Part shown: piece by piece, positions 1 through 5,640 of the stretch
Layout: every line of letters starts with the position of its first letter
How positions within the stretch are numbered: position 1 is the first letter of the stretch
Assembly: GCA_002420085.1 (NCBI GenBank)
Contig: DIHI01000057.1
Span: 1,721 to 7,360 of the forward strand
From: Lysobacterales bacterium UBA5700
GTDB taxonomy: Bacteria; Pseudomonadota; Gammaproteobacteria; Xanthomonadales; Xanthomonadaceae
Length of the DNA: 5,640 bases
Direction of reading: 5' to 3'
The notes under the pieces: generated by a model
What the model was told of the DNA's origin: nothing
Seen by the model: only the letters and a program-made list of their open reading frames with translations
Database searches by the model: none
Program-made: the position numbers and the translations under genes

Positions 1-172
1 GTCGTCCTTCAGGTGCATGAGCACGCCGACGCTCCGCCCGTTGGCCTGCGTGAGGATCGTGGTATGACCATCGTGCTCGACGATGTCGAGATCATCGCCC
101 GGCGCCACGGCCAGGCGGTCACAGATGTGCTTTGGGCAAGGTCACTTGGCGCTTTGAACCGAGAACGGGCAT
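1..172 (-). pseudogene. AbrB/SpoVT-type (VapB/MazE-like) antitoxin, frameshifted and partial
   Basis: This is the N-terminal part of a swapped-hairpin AbrB/SpoVT DNA-binding protein, a family that includes many type II antitoxins. The ATG at 172-170 opens with MPVLGSKRQVTLPK, the classic first strand of the fold. That frame then hits TGA at 121-119. Another frame continues without a break from about 130 to the window edge as HICDRLAVAPGDDLDIVEHD and then GHTTILTQ, which supplies the missing second half (CDRL-x-V-x-PGD-x-L). Dropping one base near the CCCAAAG run (131-136 on the plus strand) joins the halves exactly as in intact family members, so the gene carries one extra base. Causes could be a real disabling mutation, a sequencing error, or less likely a +1 recoding site. 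The spacing upstream is weak for a ribosome site (AGG about 5 nt before ATG). The C-terminus and any toxin partner, such as a PIN-domain VapC, lie outside the window. Confidence 0.68.
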
Positions 173-219
173 TCGTGCCTGTTTACTGTGCTGCCAATGG
201 TAAAGACACATCCGGCGTT

Positions 220-285
220 GCTGCCGGGCACGTGATGATGCCACAACGCCAGACCCCGAGCCTCGGGCGTGCGGTGATGCCACAA
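220..285 (-). repeat. Imperfect direct repeat upstream of the AbrB-like gene
   Basis: The 11-mer TTGTGGCATCA occurs at 285-275 and again at 246-236 on the minus strand, 39 bp apart. Similarity continues more loosely after it in both copies (a CACG-like and CCCG-like stretch). A short perfect inverted repeat, CCCGAG / CTCGGG at 255-267, lies between the two copies. The pair ends about 50 bp upstream of the AbrB-like start. It could be an operator for autoregulation, which is usual for antitoxins of this class, but this is inferred from position only. Confidence 0.4.
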
Positions 286-301
286 GGCATGGGCCAAAGT
301 C

Positions 302-320
302 CCGCCGAGCCTCCCGGCGG
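302..320. repeat. Small GC-rich hairpin in the intergenic region
   Basis: A perfect 6-bp inverted repeat (CCGCCG / CGGCGG) has a 7-nt loop. Read on the minus strand it is followed by GGACTTTGG, so only three T residues come after it. It may be a second, weak terminator behind the better hairpin at 355-374, or may mean nothing in DNA this rich in G and C. The rest of 173-444 shows no coding signal that I trust. Confidence 0.25.
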
Positions 321-354
321 AAGTGTCGATGGCGGGGTGCCGCAGATGGCAGAA

Positions 355-374
355 CGTCGGTCGCGTGACCGACG
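355..374 (-). terminator. Probable intrinsic terminator downstream of speD
   Basis: There is a perfect 8-bp inverted repeat (CGTCGGTC / GACCGACG) around a 4-nt loop. It lies about 70 nt past the speD stop codon. Read on the minus strand it is followed by TTCTG, a short and imperfect T-run. Position and shape fit termination of speD, but the weak T-run leaves open some readthrough or a Rho-assisted end. Confidence 0.55.
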
Positions 375-444
375 CGCACGATGAAATACCTGACCACGGC
401 GCCTGCCTGACCCCGGCGCTTGCGATACGCCCTGCCCGACCGGC

Positions 445-1239
445 TCAGCCCATCAGGTTGCGGCCGTGGAACAGTTCCTCGATCTCGCGCTTGACCTGGG
501 CCTCGATGCGCATCCGGTCCTTGAAGCCGATGTTGCGTGCCTTCTCCTCGAACAGATAGGTGTCGAGGTCGGCACCCTTGACGTGCATCTTGGTGTGGAA
601 GATGTTCTCCTGGTAGACGTTGACGTCGAACATCTCGTAGCGCGACTGGATCGGCTTGGAGAGAAAGTCCTGGATCGAGTTGATCTTGTGGTCGATGAAA
701 TGCTTCTTGCCGCGGACATCGCGGGTGAAGCCGCGCACCCGGTAGTCCATGATGACGATATCCGACTCGAAGCTCTCGATCAGGTAGTTGAGCGCCTTCA
801 GCGGCGAGATCACGCCACAGGTGGACACGTCGATATCGGCCCGGAAGGTGGCGATGCCGTTGTGCGGGTGGGTTTCCGGGTAGGTGTGGACGGTGATGTG
901 GCTCTTGTCGAGATGGGCGACAACGGCATCGGACAGGATCTGCTTGCCGGCAGCCTTGCGGTCGATCACCGGCTCTTCGGAAATCAGGATGGTCACCGAG
1001 GCACCCTGGGGATCGTAGTCCTGGCGGGCCACGTTGAGGATGTTGGCGCCGATGATCCGGGCGACCTCGGTGAGAATCTCGGTCAGCCGGTCGGCGTTGT
1101 AGGCTTCGTCGATGTACTCGATGTAGCGCTGACGCTGCTCCTCGCTGATCGCATAGCAGATGTCGTAGATGTTGAAGCTCAGCGATTTGGTGAGGTTGTT
1201 GAAGCCCTGGAGCTTCAGGCGGGGGATCGGCTTGACCAC
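445..1239 (-). CDS. speD: S-adenosylmethionine decarboxylase proenzyme (SpeD, E. coli-type)
   Basis: SpeD is a pyruvoyl enzyme that decarboxylates S-adenosylmethionine to supply the aminopropyl donor for spermidine synthesis in the cytoplasm. The proenzyme cleaves itself before a serine, which becomes the pyruvoyl cofactor. The cleavage site is visible as [12 protein letters not shown], with cut K112/S113, and the conserved cysteine is in DVSTCGV (C141). Both sit one residue from the E. coli positions. I chose the GTG at 1239-1237 as start: it gives [12 protein letters not shown], a total of 264 residues equal to the E. coli protein, and GAGGA lies 6 nt upstream. The in-frame ATG at 1299 would add 20 residues with no family similarity. 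The C-terminus (FHGRNLMG) is complete. The gene is transcribed away from the Clp-type regulator, with a terminator hairpin about 70 nt after its stop. The other half of the pathway (speE) is not in the window. Confidence 0.97.
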   Translation of the reverse strand: MVKPIPRLKLQGFNNLTKSLSFNIYDICYAISEEQRQRYIEYIDEAYNADRLTEILTEVARIIGANILNVARQDYDPQGASVTILISEEPVIDRKAAGKQILSDAVVAHLDKSHITVHTYPETHPHNGIATFRADIDVSTCGVISPLKALNYLIESFESDIVIMDYRVRGFTRDVRGKKHFIDHKINSIQDFLSKPIQSRYEMFDVNVYQENIFHTKMHVKGADLDTYLFEEKARNIGFKDRMRIEAQVKREIEELFHGRNLMG

Positions 1240-1245
1240 GGCGAG

Positions 1246-1250
1246 TCCTC
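1246..1250 (-). promoter_or_regulatory. Ribosome binding site of speD (decides GTG start)
   Basis: GAGGA on the minus strand lies 6 nt before the GTG at 1239. It lies within the codons that a longer ORF from 1299 would use, which favours the internal GTG as the true start. Confidence 0.75.
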
Positions 1251-1289
1251 GGGCAACAGGGGTGGGACGATAGGCAATCGGCGCGCAGC

Positions 1290-1320
1290 TTGCCCGCACC
1301 GGTCGAAGTGGCGTTATTAT
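1290..1320 (+). promoter_or_regulatory. Candidate sigma-70 promoter for the Clp/CRP-type gene
   Basis: TATTAT at 1315-1320 matches the -10 consensus at 5 of 6 positions. The nearest -35-like element is TTGCCC at 1290-1295 with a long 19-bp spacer, so this promoter would be weak or activator-dependent. It uses the same A/T patch as the proposed speD -10, read on the other strand. Confidence 0.35.
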
Positions 1321-1344
1321 CGGGCATTCGGCGCCCGCATTGAA
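1316..1344 (-). promoter_or_regulatory. Candidate sigma-70 promoter for speD
   Basis: The minus strand has GATAAT at 1321-1316 (5 of 6 matches to the -10 consensus) and TTCAAT at 1344-1339 as a modest -35, with exactly 17 bp between. It is about 77 bp upstream of the speD GTG and is in the only A/T-rich patch of the intergenic region. Sequence match only; the transcription start is unproven. Confidence 0.45.
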
Positions 1345-1353
1345 CCCGGGCGC
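1331..1353. repeat. Perfect inverted repeat in the speD/clp intergenic region
   Basis: GCGCCCG at 1331-1337 and CGGGCGC at 1347-1353 form a perfect 7-bp inverted repeat with a 9-nt spacer. The spacer contains the candidate speD -35 element. If the regulator's transcript starts near 1327, the repeat would also form a hairpin in its 5' leader, ending 24 nt before the ribosome binding site. It may be a protein-binding site, an RNA hairpin or chance. Confidence 0.4.
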
Positions 1354-1376
1354 TTCCGCGCTTAAGCTCGAACACT

Positions 1377-1381
1377 GGGGA
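1377..1381 (+). promoter_or_regulatory. Ribosome binding site of the Clp/CRP-type gene (decides GTG start)
   Basis: GGGGA lies 7 nt before the GTG at 1389. The ATG at 1381 is in another frame and stops after seven codons. The in-frame ATG at 1401 has no recognisable ribosome site, so the GTG is preferred. Confidence 0.65.
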
Positions 1382-1388
1382 TGAATCG

Positions 1389-2099
1389 GTGCAATCCGAA
1401 ATGAAAACGCTCGTGGAACTGCTTCCTGGGCTGAACGTCCGGCATGCGGCTGCCAACGGTCCGCTGGAACCCGACAAGATCACCATCGACCGGTTCCTGG
1501 CGTTCTGCCATCGTCGTCGGTTTCCGAATCGGACCGACATCTTCCGCCCGGGCGATCCGGCCGACACCTTGTACTACGTGGTGTCAGGCTCGCTCAGCAT
1601 CATCAGCGAGGAGTCCGATGGCCGCGAGCTGGTGCTCGGCTATGCCAACGCCGGTGACTTCGTCGGCGAGCTCGGCCTGTTCATCGAGGCCGAGCAGCGG
1701 GAAGTCATCCTGCGCACCCGCAGCGCCTGTGACCTGGCCCAGATCAGCTACGAGCGACTCAATCAGTTGTTCGTCGAGCAACTGACCGAGGAATGTCCAC
1801 GCATCCTGTACGCGATCGGTGCGCAAATCTCCAAGCGTCTGCTGGAAACCAGCCGCAAGGCCAGCCGCCTGGCCTTCATGGACGTCAGCAACCGGATCGC
1901 CCGCACCCTGCTCGATCTCTGCCAGGAGCCGGATGCGATGAGCCATCCGCAGGGCACCCAGATCAAGGTTTCCCGGCAGGAACTGGCACGCATCGTCGGC
2001 TGCTCGCGAGAGATGGCCGGCCGGGTGCTCAAGAGCCTCCAGGAACAGGGACTGCTGCACGCGCGCGGCAAGACCGTGGTGGTCTACGGCACGCGCTGA
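1389..2099 (+). CDS. clp: CRP/FNR-family global regulator, Clp-type
   Basis: This is a homodimeric cytoplasmic transcription factor with an N-terminal cyclic-nucleotide-binding domain (about residues 32-135), a long dimer helix (about 136-165) and a C-terminal winged helix-turn-helix (about 170-233). The recognition helix reads [14 protein letters not shown]207, E208 and R212 match E. coli CRP residues that contact TGTGA-type half sites. The phosphate-binding cassette runs from GELGLF (E94) to QREVIL without a gap against E. coli CRP. It keeps Arg (R104 = Arg82) but has Glu (E105) in place of Ser83. Xanthomonas Clp has the same Arg-Glu pair (E99), and there c-di-GMP inhibits DNA binding. T154/S155 match CRP Thr127/Ser128. 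At 236 residues it is near Clp length (about 230). Stretches such as FRPGDPA, SHPQGTQ and [10 protein letters not shown] are very Clp-like. It is divergent from speD and convergent with the HAD gene. Family is certain; Clp rather than Crp/Vfr is likely; ligand is inferred. Confidence 0.93.
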   Translation: MQSEMKTLVELLPGLNVRHAAANGPLEPDKITIDRFLAFCHRRRFPNRTDIFRPGDPADTLYYVVSGSLSIISEESDGRELVLGYANAGDFVGELGLFIEAEQREVILRTRSACDLAQISYERLNQLFVEQLTEECPRILYAIGAQISKRLLETSRKASRLAFMDVSNRIARTLLDLCQEPDAMSHPQGTQIKVSRQELARIVGCSREMAGRVLKSLQEQGLLHARGKTVVVYGTR

Positions 2100-2181
2100 T
2101 CCGACACGCCACCCGTCGCGCCCGAGCACGCGATTCCGCGCGATCGGCTCCGACAGTCATTCCCGCTCGCCCGCCACCGGC

Positions 2182-2198
2182 CCGACCCGGCGGGTCGG
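2182..2198. terminator. Hairpin between convergent genes, possible bidirectional terminator
   Basis: CCGACCC at 2182-2188 and GGGTCGG at 2192-2198 form a perfect 7-bp stem with a 3-nt loop. It is in the 115-bp gap between the regulator's stop (2099) and the HAD gene's stop (2215), where a shared terminator is expected. No T-run follows on either strand. A second short inverted repeat (CTGAT / ATCAG, 2204-2218) overlaps the HAD stop codon. No gene is seen in 2100-2214. Confidence 0.4.
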
Positions 2199-2214
2199 AG
2201 GCGCTGATCCGATA

Positions 2215-2877
2215 TCAGTCGATCGGGGCGATCACCTCGACGTCACCGCAGACCCGCCGCACCCGGCGCACGGTCGCGGCGGTCGGCGCAACCAGAACCC
2301 GGTGCTGGGCGTGGCGCAGCAGAGGCAGGTCGCGGACGCTGTCGGTGTAGACCACCGAGAACGGCGGCACGATGCCGGCCTCGGCGAGCGCGTCGAGTTT
2401 GCGTGGCCCGAAGCAATGGCGCTCGGGTAGCCAGCCACCGAAGCCGGGACGCAGCCGCGAGCCGACCCAGACCGGCACCTCCGGTCCGTCCAGCGCCGAC
2501 CAGAGTTGCCGGGCCAGCCGTTGTTCGGCGCCGGTGACGATCGCGACCCGGTGACCGGCGTCGAGGTGATGCCGCAACCGCTCGATCGCAGGAACGATCA
2601 GCAACTGCCGACGACGCTCGCCGCACTGCGCGAGAAACCGGTGCCGGTGCGCTTCCAGTTCATCCGCCGCACGGCCAACCGTGGCCAGCCACAGATAGCC
2701 GGCCGCTGCCAGGCGAGCGGTCGGCCACCAGGCAAAGGCCGGCGGCAGCAGGGGCAGGCCGAGCACGGCCGGCAGGGCGCGCAGTGGACGGTCCCGCAGC
2801 AACAGTTTCAGGAAGGCGGCGAAGCTGTCGCCGCGAACCAGGGTACCGTCGAAGTCGAACAGGACGGTCGGCGTCAT
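2215..2877 (-). CDS. HAD-superfamily phosphatase, PgpC-like
   Basis: All four HAD motifs are visible in this 220-residue protein: DFDGT (nucleophile D8, general acid D10), VTG with T115, K160, and YTDSVRDLP with D179 and D183. It is therefore probably an active Mg2+-dependent phosphatase of the phosphoserine-phosphatase-like (HAD-IB) group. The layout resembles E. coli phosphatidylglycerophosphatase C (PgpC/YfhB): a basic then hydrophobic stretch after motif I (about residues 24-67, rich in Leu, Pro, Ala and Trp) and a GFGGW motif (146-150) before the Lys motif. That hydrophobic stretch could associate with the membrane, which fits a lipid phosphate substrate; this is inference. The ATG at 2877 lies 8 nt after the trpC stop with no strong ribosome site, suggesting translational coupling. 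Small-molecule phosphatases of the same group are an alternative. Confidence 0.85.
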   Translation of the reverse strand: MTPTVLFDFDGTLVRGDSFAAFLKLLLRDRPLRALPAVLGLPLLPPAFAWWPTARLAAAGYLWLATVGRAADELEAHRHRFLAQCGERRRQLLIVPAIERLRHHLDAGHRVAIVTGAEQRLARQLWSALDGPEVPVWVGSRLRPGFGGWLPERHCFGPRKLDALAEAGIVPPFSVVYTDSVRDLPLLRHAQHRVLVAPTAATVRRVRRVCGDVEVIAPID

Positions 2878-2885
2878 CGCGCCGA

Positions 2886-3686
2886 TCAGGACCGGTCAGG
2901 TTGGAACAGGCGGGCCAGTTCGGCGCCAGGATCGTCCGCCCGCATGAAGGCTTCGCCGACCAGAAACGCCGAAATCCCGGCACCACGCATGCGCTCGACA
3001 TCGGCTCGACTGTGGATGCCACTCTCGGTCACCAGCAGGCGGTCGGCCGGGACCATGGGGTGCAGGCGCAGGGTGGTTTCGAGCGAGACCTCGAACGTCC
3101 GCAGATTGCGGTTGTTGATGCCCACCAGCGGGGCCGGCACGGTCAGGGCGCGCGCCAGTTCCTCACCATCGTGGACTTCGATCAGCACATCGAGCCCCAG
3201 ATCGAAGGCGGTGCCGGCCAGGTCGGCGAGCGCGCGATCATCGAGTGCAGCAACGATCAGCAGGATGCAGTCGGCACCCAGCACGCGCGCTTCGACGATC
3301 TGGTAGGGATCGATCGTGAAGTCCTTGCGCAGCACCGGCAAGCCACAGGCGGCGCGAGCCTCGCGCAGGGCCTGATCACTGCCCTGGAAGAAGTCGACAT
3401 CGGTCAGCACCGACAGACAGGTGGCACCGCCCCGCTGATAGCTCTCGGCAATCTCGGCCGGGCGGAAATCGGGTCGGATCACGCCCTTGCTCGGGCTGGC
3501 CTTCTTGACCTCGGCGATCACACCGGCCCGACCGGCCTCGATCCGGGCGCCGAGGGCGCGGGCAAAGCCACGGACCGGGGCGGCATCGGCCGCCCTGGCC
3601 CGCAGTTCGGCCAACGGCACCCGCGCGCGCCGTTCGGCCACCTCCTCGCGCTTGCGGCGCAGGATGGTTTGCAGGATGTCACTCAC
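2886..3686 (-). CDS. trpC: Indole-3-glycerol-phosphate synthase
   Basis: TrpC closes the indole ring in tryptophan synthesis: it converts carboxyphenylamino-deoxyribulose phosphate to indole-3-glycerol phosphate, with loss of CO2 and water. It is a cytoplasmic TIM barrel. The family's catalytic residues are all visible: E59 and K61 in [12 protein letters not shown]121 in LRKDF, E170 in LIEVH, N191 in GINNRNL, and E221-S222 in TESGI. At 266 residues it is the usual length for the monofunctional enzyme, with no fused TrpF domain. The start is a GTG (3686-3684) that overlaps the TGA of the upstream isomerase gene as GTGA. There is no good ribosome site, so its translation probably depends on that gene. 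trpG and trpD, common neighbours of trpC in proteobacteria, are not next to it here. No Trp-rich leader peptide is seen upstream. Confidence 0.97.
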   Translation of the reverse strand: MSDILQTILRRKREEVAERRARVPLAELRARAADAAPVRGFARALGARIEAGRAGVIAEVKKASPSKGVIRPDFRPAEIAESYQRGGATCLSVLTDVDFFQGSDQALREARAACGLPVLRKDFTIDPYQIVEARVLGADCILLIVAALDDRALADLAGTAFDLGLDVLIEVHDGEELARALTVPAPLVGINNRNLRTFEVSLETTLRLHPMVPADRLLVTESGIHSRADVERMRGAGISAFLVGEAFMRADDPGAELARLFQPDRS

Positions 3687-4285
3687 GAATTGGAATACCG
3701 CAGCGCGTCGCGAACGAATTCGAGACGATCCTGACCGAAGAACATGTCATCGCCAACGAAGAAGGTCGGCACACCGAAGGCGCCACGGGACACCGCGTAG
3801 TCGGTGTTGGCGCGCAGCAGATCCTTGATCTCCTGCTCCTCGGCGCGGGCCAGCAGTTTCGCCGGCTCGAAGCCAGCCGCCTCGACGATGGTCTTGAGCG
3901 CCTCCGGATCACTGAGGTCGGCACCGAATACCCAGATCGACTCGAACACGGTGTCCAGGAAGAACCGGAAGCCCTCAGGGTCGTCCTGCAACAGCGCGGT
4001 GACCATGCGCATCAGGGTCAGGCTGCTGAACGGGAAGTGCGGGTTCATCTCGAAGGCGACCCCGTACACGTCGGAATAACGCAGCAGGTCATCGGCCAGA
4101 TACTTGGCTTTGGCCGGCACCGTGATCGGCGCGGTGTTGCCGGTGGCCTTGTGGATGGCGCCGACCAGGACCGGTTTCCAGATGATTTCCGCCTCGGCCT
4201 CCTGGGCGATCGCATCGACCTGGGTGTAGGCCAGGTACGAGGCGGGGCTGATCAGGTCGAAACAGAACTCGATGGTCTTGCTCAT
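3683..4285 (-). CDS. 2-hydroxychromene-2-carboxylate isomerase / DsbA-family protein
   Basis: This is a 200-residue protein of the kappa-class glutathione transferase/DsbA fold. Named members are glutathione-dependent 2-hydroxychromene-2-carboxylate isomerases (NahD) from naphthalene breakdown. The N-terminal strand [14 protein letters not shown] carries the family's active-site serine (S13, in SPxS) instead of the CxxC of true disulfide oxidoreductases. The cis-proline is in [10 protein letters not shown] (P173), followed by the usual FGQDRL. There is no signal peptide, so it should be cytoplasmic. The start ATG at 4285 has AAGGGGA 8 nt upstream and gives the family length; the in-frame ATG at 4426 would add 47 residues of low-complexity non-family sequence. 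No other aromatic-degradation gene is nearby, so a general glutathione-linked role is as likely as naphthalene catabolism. It overlaps trpC by 4 nt (GTGA) and is the first gene of that series. Confidence 0.9.
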   Translation of the reverse strand: MSKTIEFCFDLISPASYLAYTQVDAIAQEAEAEIIWKPVLVGAIHKATGNTAPITVPAKAKYLADDLLRYSDVYGVAFEMNPHFPFSSLTLMRMVTALLQDDPEGFRFFLDTVFESIWVFGADLSDPEALKTIVEAAGFEPAKLLARAEEQEIKDLLRANTDYAVSRGAFGVPTFFVGDDMFFGQDRLEFVRDALRYSNS

Positions 4286-4293
4286 GCGTAGGT

Positions 4294-4300
4294 TCCCCTT
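4294..4300 (-). promoter_or_regulatory. Ribosome binding site of the isomerase gene (decides start)
   Basis: AAGGGGA on the minus strand ends 8 nt before the ATG at 4285. It is the strongest Shine-Dalgarno match on the minus-strand series and supports the internal ATG over an upstream one. Confidence 0.75.
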
Positions 4301-4445
4301 GGTTGATGCACATTCGATTGAATCCGGACGATACTCCGGCGCGACTCCCCGGATGACACTGCTCGCGCCGTGTGGGTGCGCCACGTTCGTCGCGTCCGGC
4401 GCCGCGACCCCGCGCAGTTTACCCAATGCCGCGTGCCCACCGAAG

Positions 4446-4461
4446 CCGAACCGGGGCTCGG
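4446..4461 (-). terminator. Possible hairpin terminator after hslU
   Basis: On the minus strand, CCGAGC and GTTCGG flank a 4-nt loop, giving a 6-bp stem with one G-U pair, starting about 21 nt after the hslU stop codon. No T-run follows. The 197-bp gap 4286-4482 otherwise shows no gene. A promoter for the isomerase-trpC-HAD series is expected here; TAAACT at 4421-4416 on the minus strand is a -10-like hexamer, but I see no convincing -35. Confidence 0.3.
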
Positions 4462-4482
4462 CCCGATCCGACCCCGCGCCGG

Positions 4483-5640
4483 CTACAGCACGTAACGACT
4501 GAGGTCGCGATCGCGCACCAGTTCGCCGAGCCGGGCATCGACGTAGTCGCGGTCGATCCGCACCTCATCGCCACTGCGGTCGGGCGCGGCAAACGAAAGG
4601 TCTTCCAGCAGGCGCTCCAGAACGGTGTGCAGGCGCCGGGCACCGATGTTTTCCTGCCGGGCGTTGACCTCGAAGGCGATCTCGGCGAGCCGCTCGATGG
4701 CATCGTCGGCGAATGCCAGACGCACACCCTCGGTGGCCATCAGCGCCTCGTACTGCTTGGTCAGAGCGTTGCGGGTATCGGCCAGGATGCGCACGAAATC
4801 CGCGCGCGACAGCGCCGACAGTTCGACCCGGATCGGGAACCGGCCCTGCATCTCCGGGATCAGGTCGGACGGCTTGGCGAGATGAAAGGCGCCGGATGCG
4901 ATGAACAGAATGTGGTCGGTGCGGACCGCGCCGTACTTGGTGCTGACCGTGGAGCCCTCGACCAGGGGCAGCAGATCGCGCTGCACACCCTCGCGACTGA
5001 CATCGGCGCCGACCGACTCGGAGCGCTTGGCGACCTTGTCGATCTCGTCGATGAACACGATGCCATTGTTCTCGCAACTGGCGATCGCCTGCTCGCGAAT
5101 CTCGTCCTCGTTGACCAGCTTGCCGGCCTCCTCTTCGAGCAATTGCACCCGCGCCGCCGCCACCGTCATCCGCTTGCGCTGGCTGCGGCCACCGGACAGC
5201 CCTTGGAACATCTGTCGCAGTTGCTGACCCATCTCTTCCATGCCGGGTGGCGCCATGATATCGACGCCAACGTTGATGGCGATCTCCAGTTCGATCTCGC
5301 GGGCATCCAGTTCGCCGCTGCGCAGTTGCTGACGCAGGCGTACCCGGCCGGGACTCTCCTCGATCACCTGATCGGCGGGATCGTCCGGCTCGAAACCGGG
5401 CGGTGGGCTGCGGCGCGGCAGCAGGGCATCGAGCAGACGGTCTTCGGTGCGCGCTTCAGCCTGGGCGCGGACCCGCGCCTTGGCCTGCTCGCGCAACATC
5501 TTGACGGCGGTATCGGCGAGGTCGCGAATGATCTGCTCGACATCCTTGCCGACATAGCCGACCTCGGTGAAGCGAGTCGCCTCGACCTTGACGAACGGGG
5601 CATTGGCCAGGGTCGCCAGGCGTCGGGCGATCTCGGTCTT
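4483..5640 (-). CDS. hslU: ATP-dependent protease ATPase subunit HslU (5' part missing)
   Basis: HslU (ClpY) is the AAA+ unfoldase ring that feeds protein substrates into the HslV peptidase in the cytoplasm. The window holds 385 codons and the frame is open at the right edge. The first visible residues are K-T of the Walker A motif, so about 62 N-terminal residues are missing if it matches E. coli HslU (443 residues). Visible in order: the pore motif GYVG (visible residues 28-31), a charged and variable I-domain (about 48-175), Walker B VFIDEIDK (D198, E199), SGAFH near sensor 1 (249-253), GRFPIRVEL with the arginine-finger candidate R267, sensor 2 in [14 protein letters not shown], and the C-terminal tail DLSRYVL that docks into HslV. 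The stop is TAG at 4485-4483. It looks intact and functional. hslV normally lies immediately upstream, outside the window. Confidence 0.97.
   Translation of the reverse strand, partial: KTEIARRLATLANAPFVKVEATRFTEVGYVGKDVEQIIRDLADTAVKMLREQAKARVRAQAEARTEDRLLDALLPRRSPPPGFEPDDPADQVIEESPGRVRLRQQLRSGELDAREIELEIAINVGVDIMAPPGMEEMGQQLRQMFQGLSGGRSQRKRMTVAAARVQLLEEEAGKLVNEDEIREQAIASCENNGIVFIDEIDKVAKRSESVGADVSREGVQRDLLPLVEGSTVSTKYGAVRTDHILFIASGAFHLAKPSDLIPEMQGRFPIRVELSALSRADFVRILADTRNALTKQYEALMATEGVRLAFADDAIERLAEIAFEVNARQENIGARRLHTVLERLLEDLSFAAPDRSGDEVRIDRDYVDARLGELVRDRDLSRYVL

Noticed and set aside
466..1365. A 299-codon plus-strand frame antisense to speD
   Set aside because: It is a mirror of the GC-rich speD codons (Val/Asp/Leu-rich, low complexity), with no ribosome site or family resemblance.
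1240..1388. A SAM-sensing riboswitch upstream of speD, or a classic TGTGA-N6-TCACA Clp/CRP site
   Set aside because: The speD leader would be under about 80 nt with no riboswitch-like architecture that I can see, and no pair of TGTGA/TCACA half sites is present.
119..1567. A 482-codon open frame on the minus strand covering the clp 5' end, the intergenic region and all of speD in another frame
   Set aside because: Its product is Arg/Pro/His-rich with no recognisable domain and crosses two real genes. Only its last codons are meaningful, as the first half of the frameshifted AbrB-like gene.
2506..3734. Two long plus-strand frames antisense to the HAD gene and trpC
   Set aside because: The opposite strand encodes proteins with full sets of catalytic motifs; these frames are shadows from high G+C.
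4286..4426. A 47-residue N-terminal extension of the isomerase
   Set aside because: The strong ribosome site before the ATG at 4285 and the 200-residue family length show the extension is untranslated leader.
1..5640. Mobile elements, CRISPR arrays, tRNA or rRNA genes
   Set aside because: No transposase, regularly spaced repeats, attachment-site repeats or structural RNA sequences were recognised on either strand.

Overview
This is a G+C-rich window of ordinary chromosomal layout, most likely from a gammaproteobacterium in or near the Xanthomonas/Lysobacter lineage (Lysobacterales). The main reasons are a CRP-family regulator that resembles Xanthomonas Clp more than E. coli CRP, and the cluster trpC - HAD phosphatase - clp - speD, which as far as I recall occurs in Xanthomonas genomes. 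Both are judgements from memory, not searches.

Layout, left to right. Positions 1-172 (minus strand) hold the N-terminal part of an AbrB/SpoVT-type (VapB/MazE-like) DNA-binding protein, probably an antitoxin. Its reading frame is broken by one extra base near 131-136, and the gene runs off the left edge. Positions 173-444 are non-coding and hold a good terminator hairpin for speD and an imperfect direct repeat upstream of the AbrB-like gene. speD (445-1239, minus) encodes S-adenosylmethionine decarboxylase for spermidine synthesis. A 149-bp divergent intergenic region with apparently overlapping promoters separates it from the Clp/CRP-type regulator (1389-2099, plus). That regulator converges on a minus-strand series read from the right edge: hslU (4483 to beyond 5640), a 2-hydroxychromene-2-carboxylate isomerase/DsbA-family protein (3683-4285), trpC (2886-3686) and a PgpC-like HAD phosphatase (2215-2877).

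How the genes relate. The isomerase, trpC and the HAD gene are tightly packed: a GTGA overlap, then an 8-nt gap. They look like one translationally coupled unit, although their products (thiol-fold isomerase, tryptophan synthesis, HAD phosphatase) do not form an obvious pathway. hslU lies 197 bp upstream and is probably a separate unit with hslV outside the window. The regulator keeps the CRP recognition helix but has Glu where E. coli CRP has Ser83. This is the Clp-type change linked to c-di-GMP rather than cAMP response.

I found no clearly undescribed system, mobile element, CRISPR array or RNA gene. The most useful observations are the frameshifted antitoxin-like gene at the left edge, which ordinary ORF calling would miss, the Clp-type ligand pocket, and the compact speD/clp promoter region.
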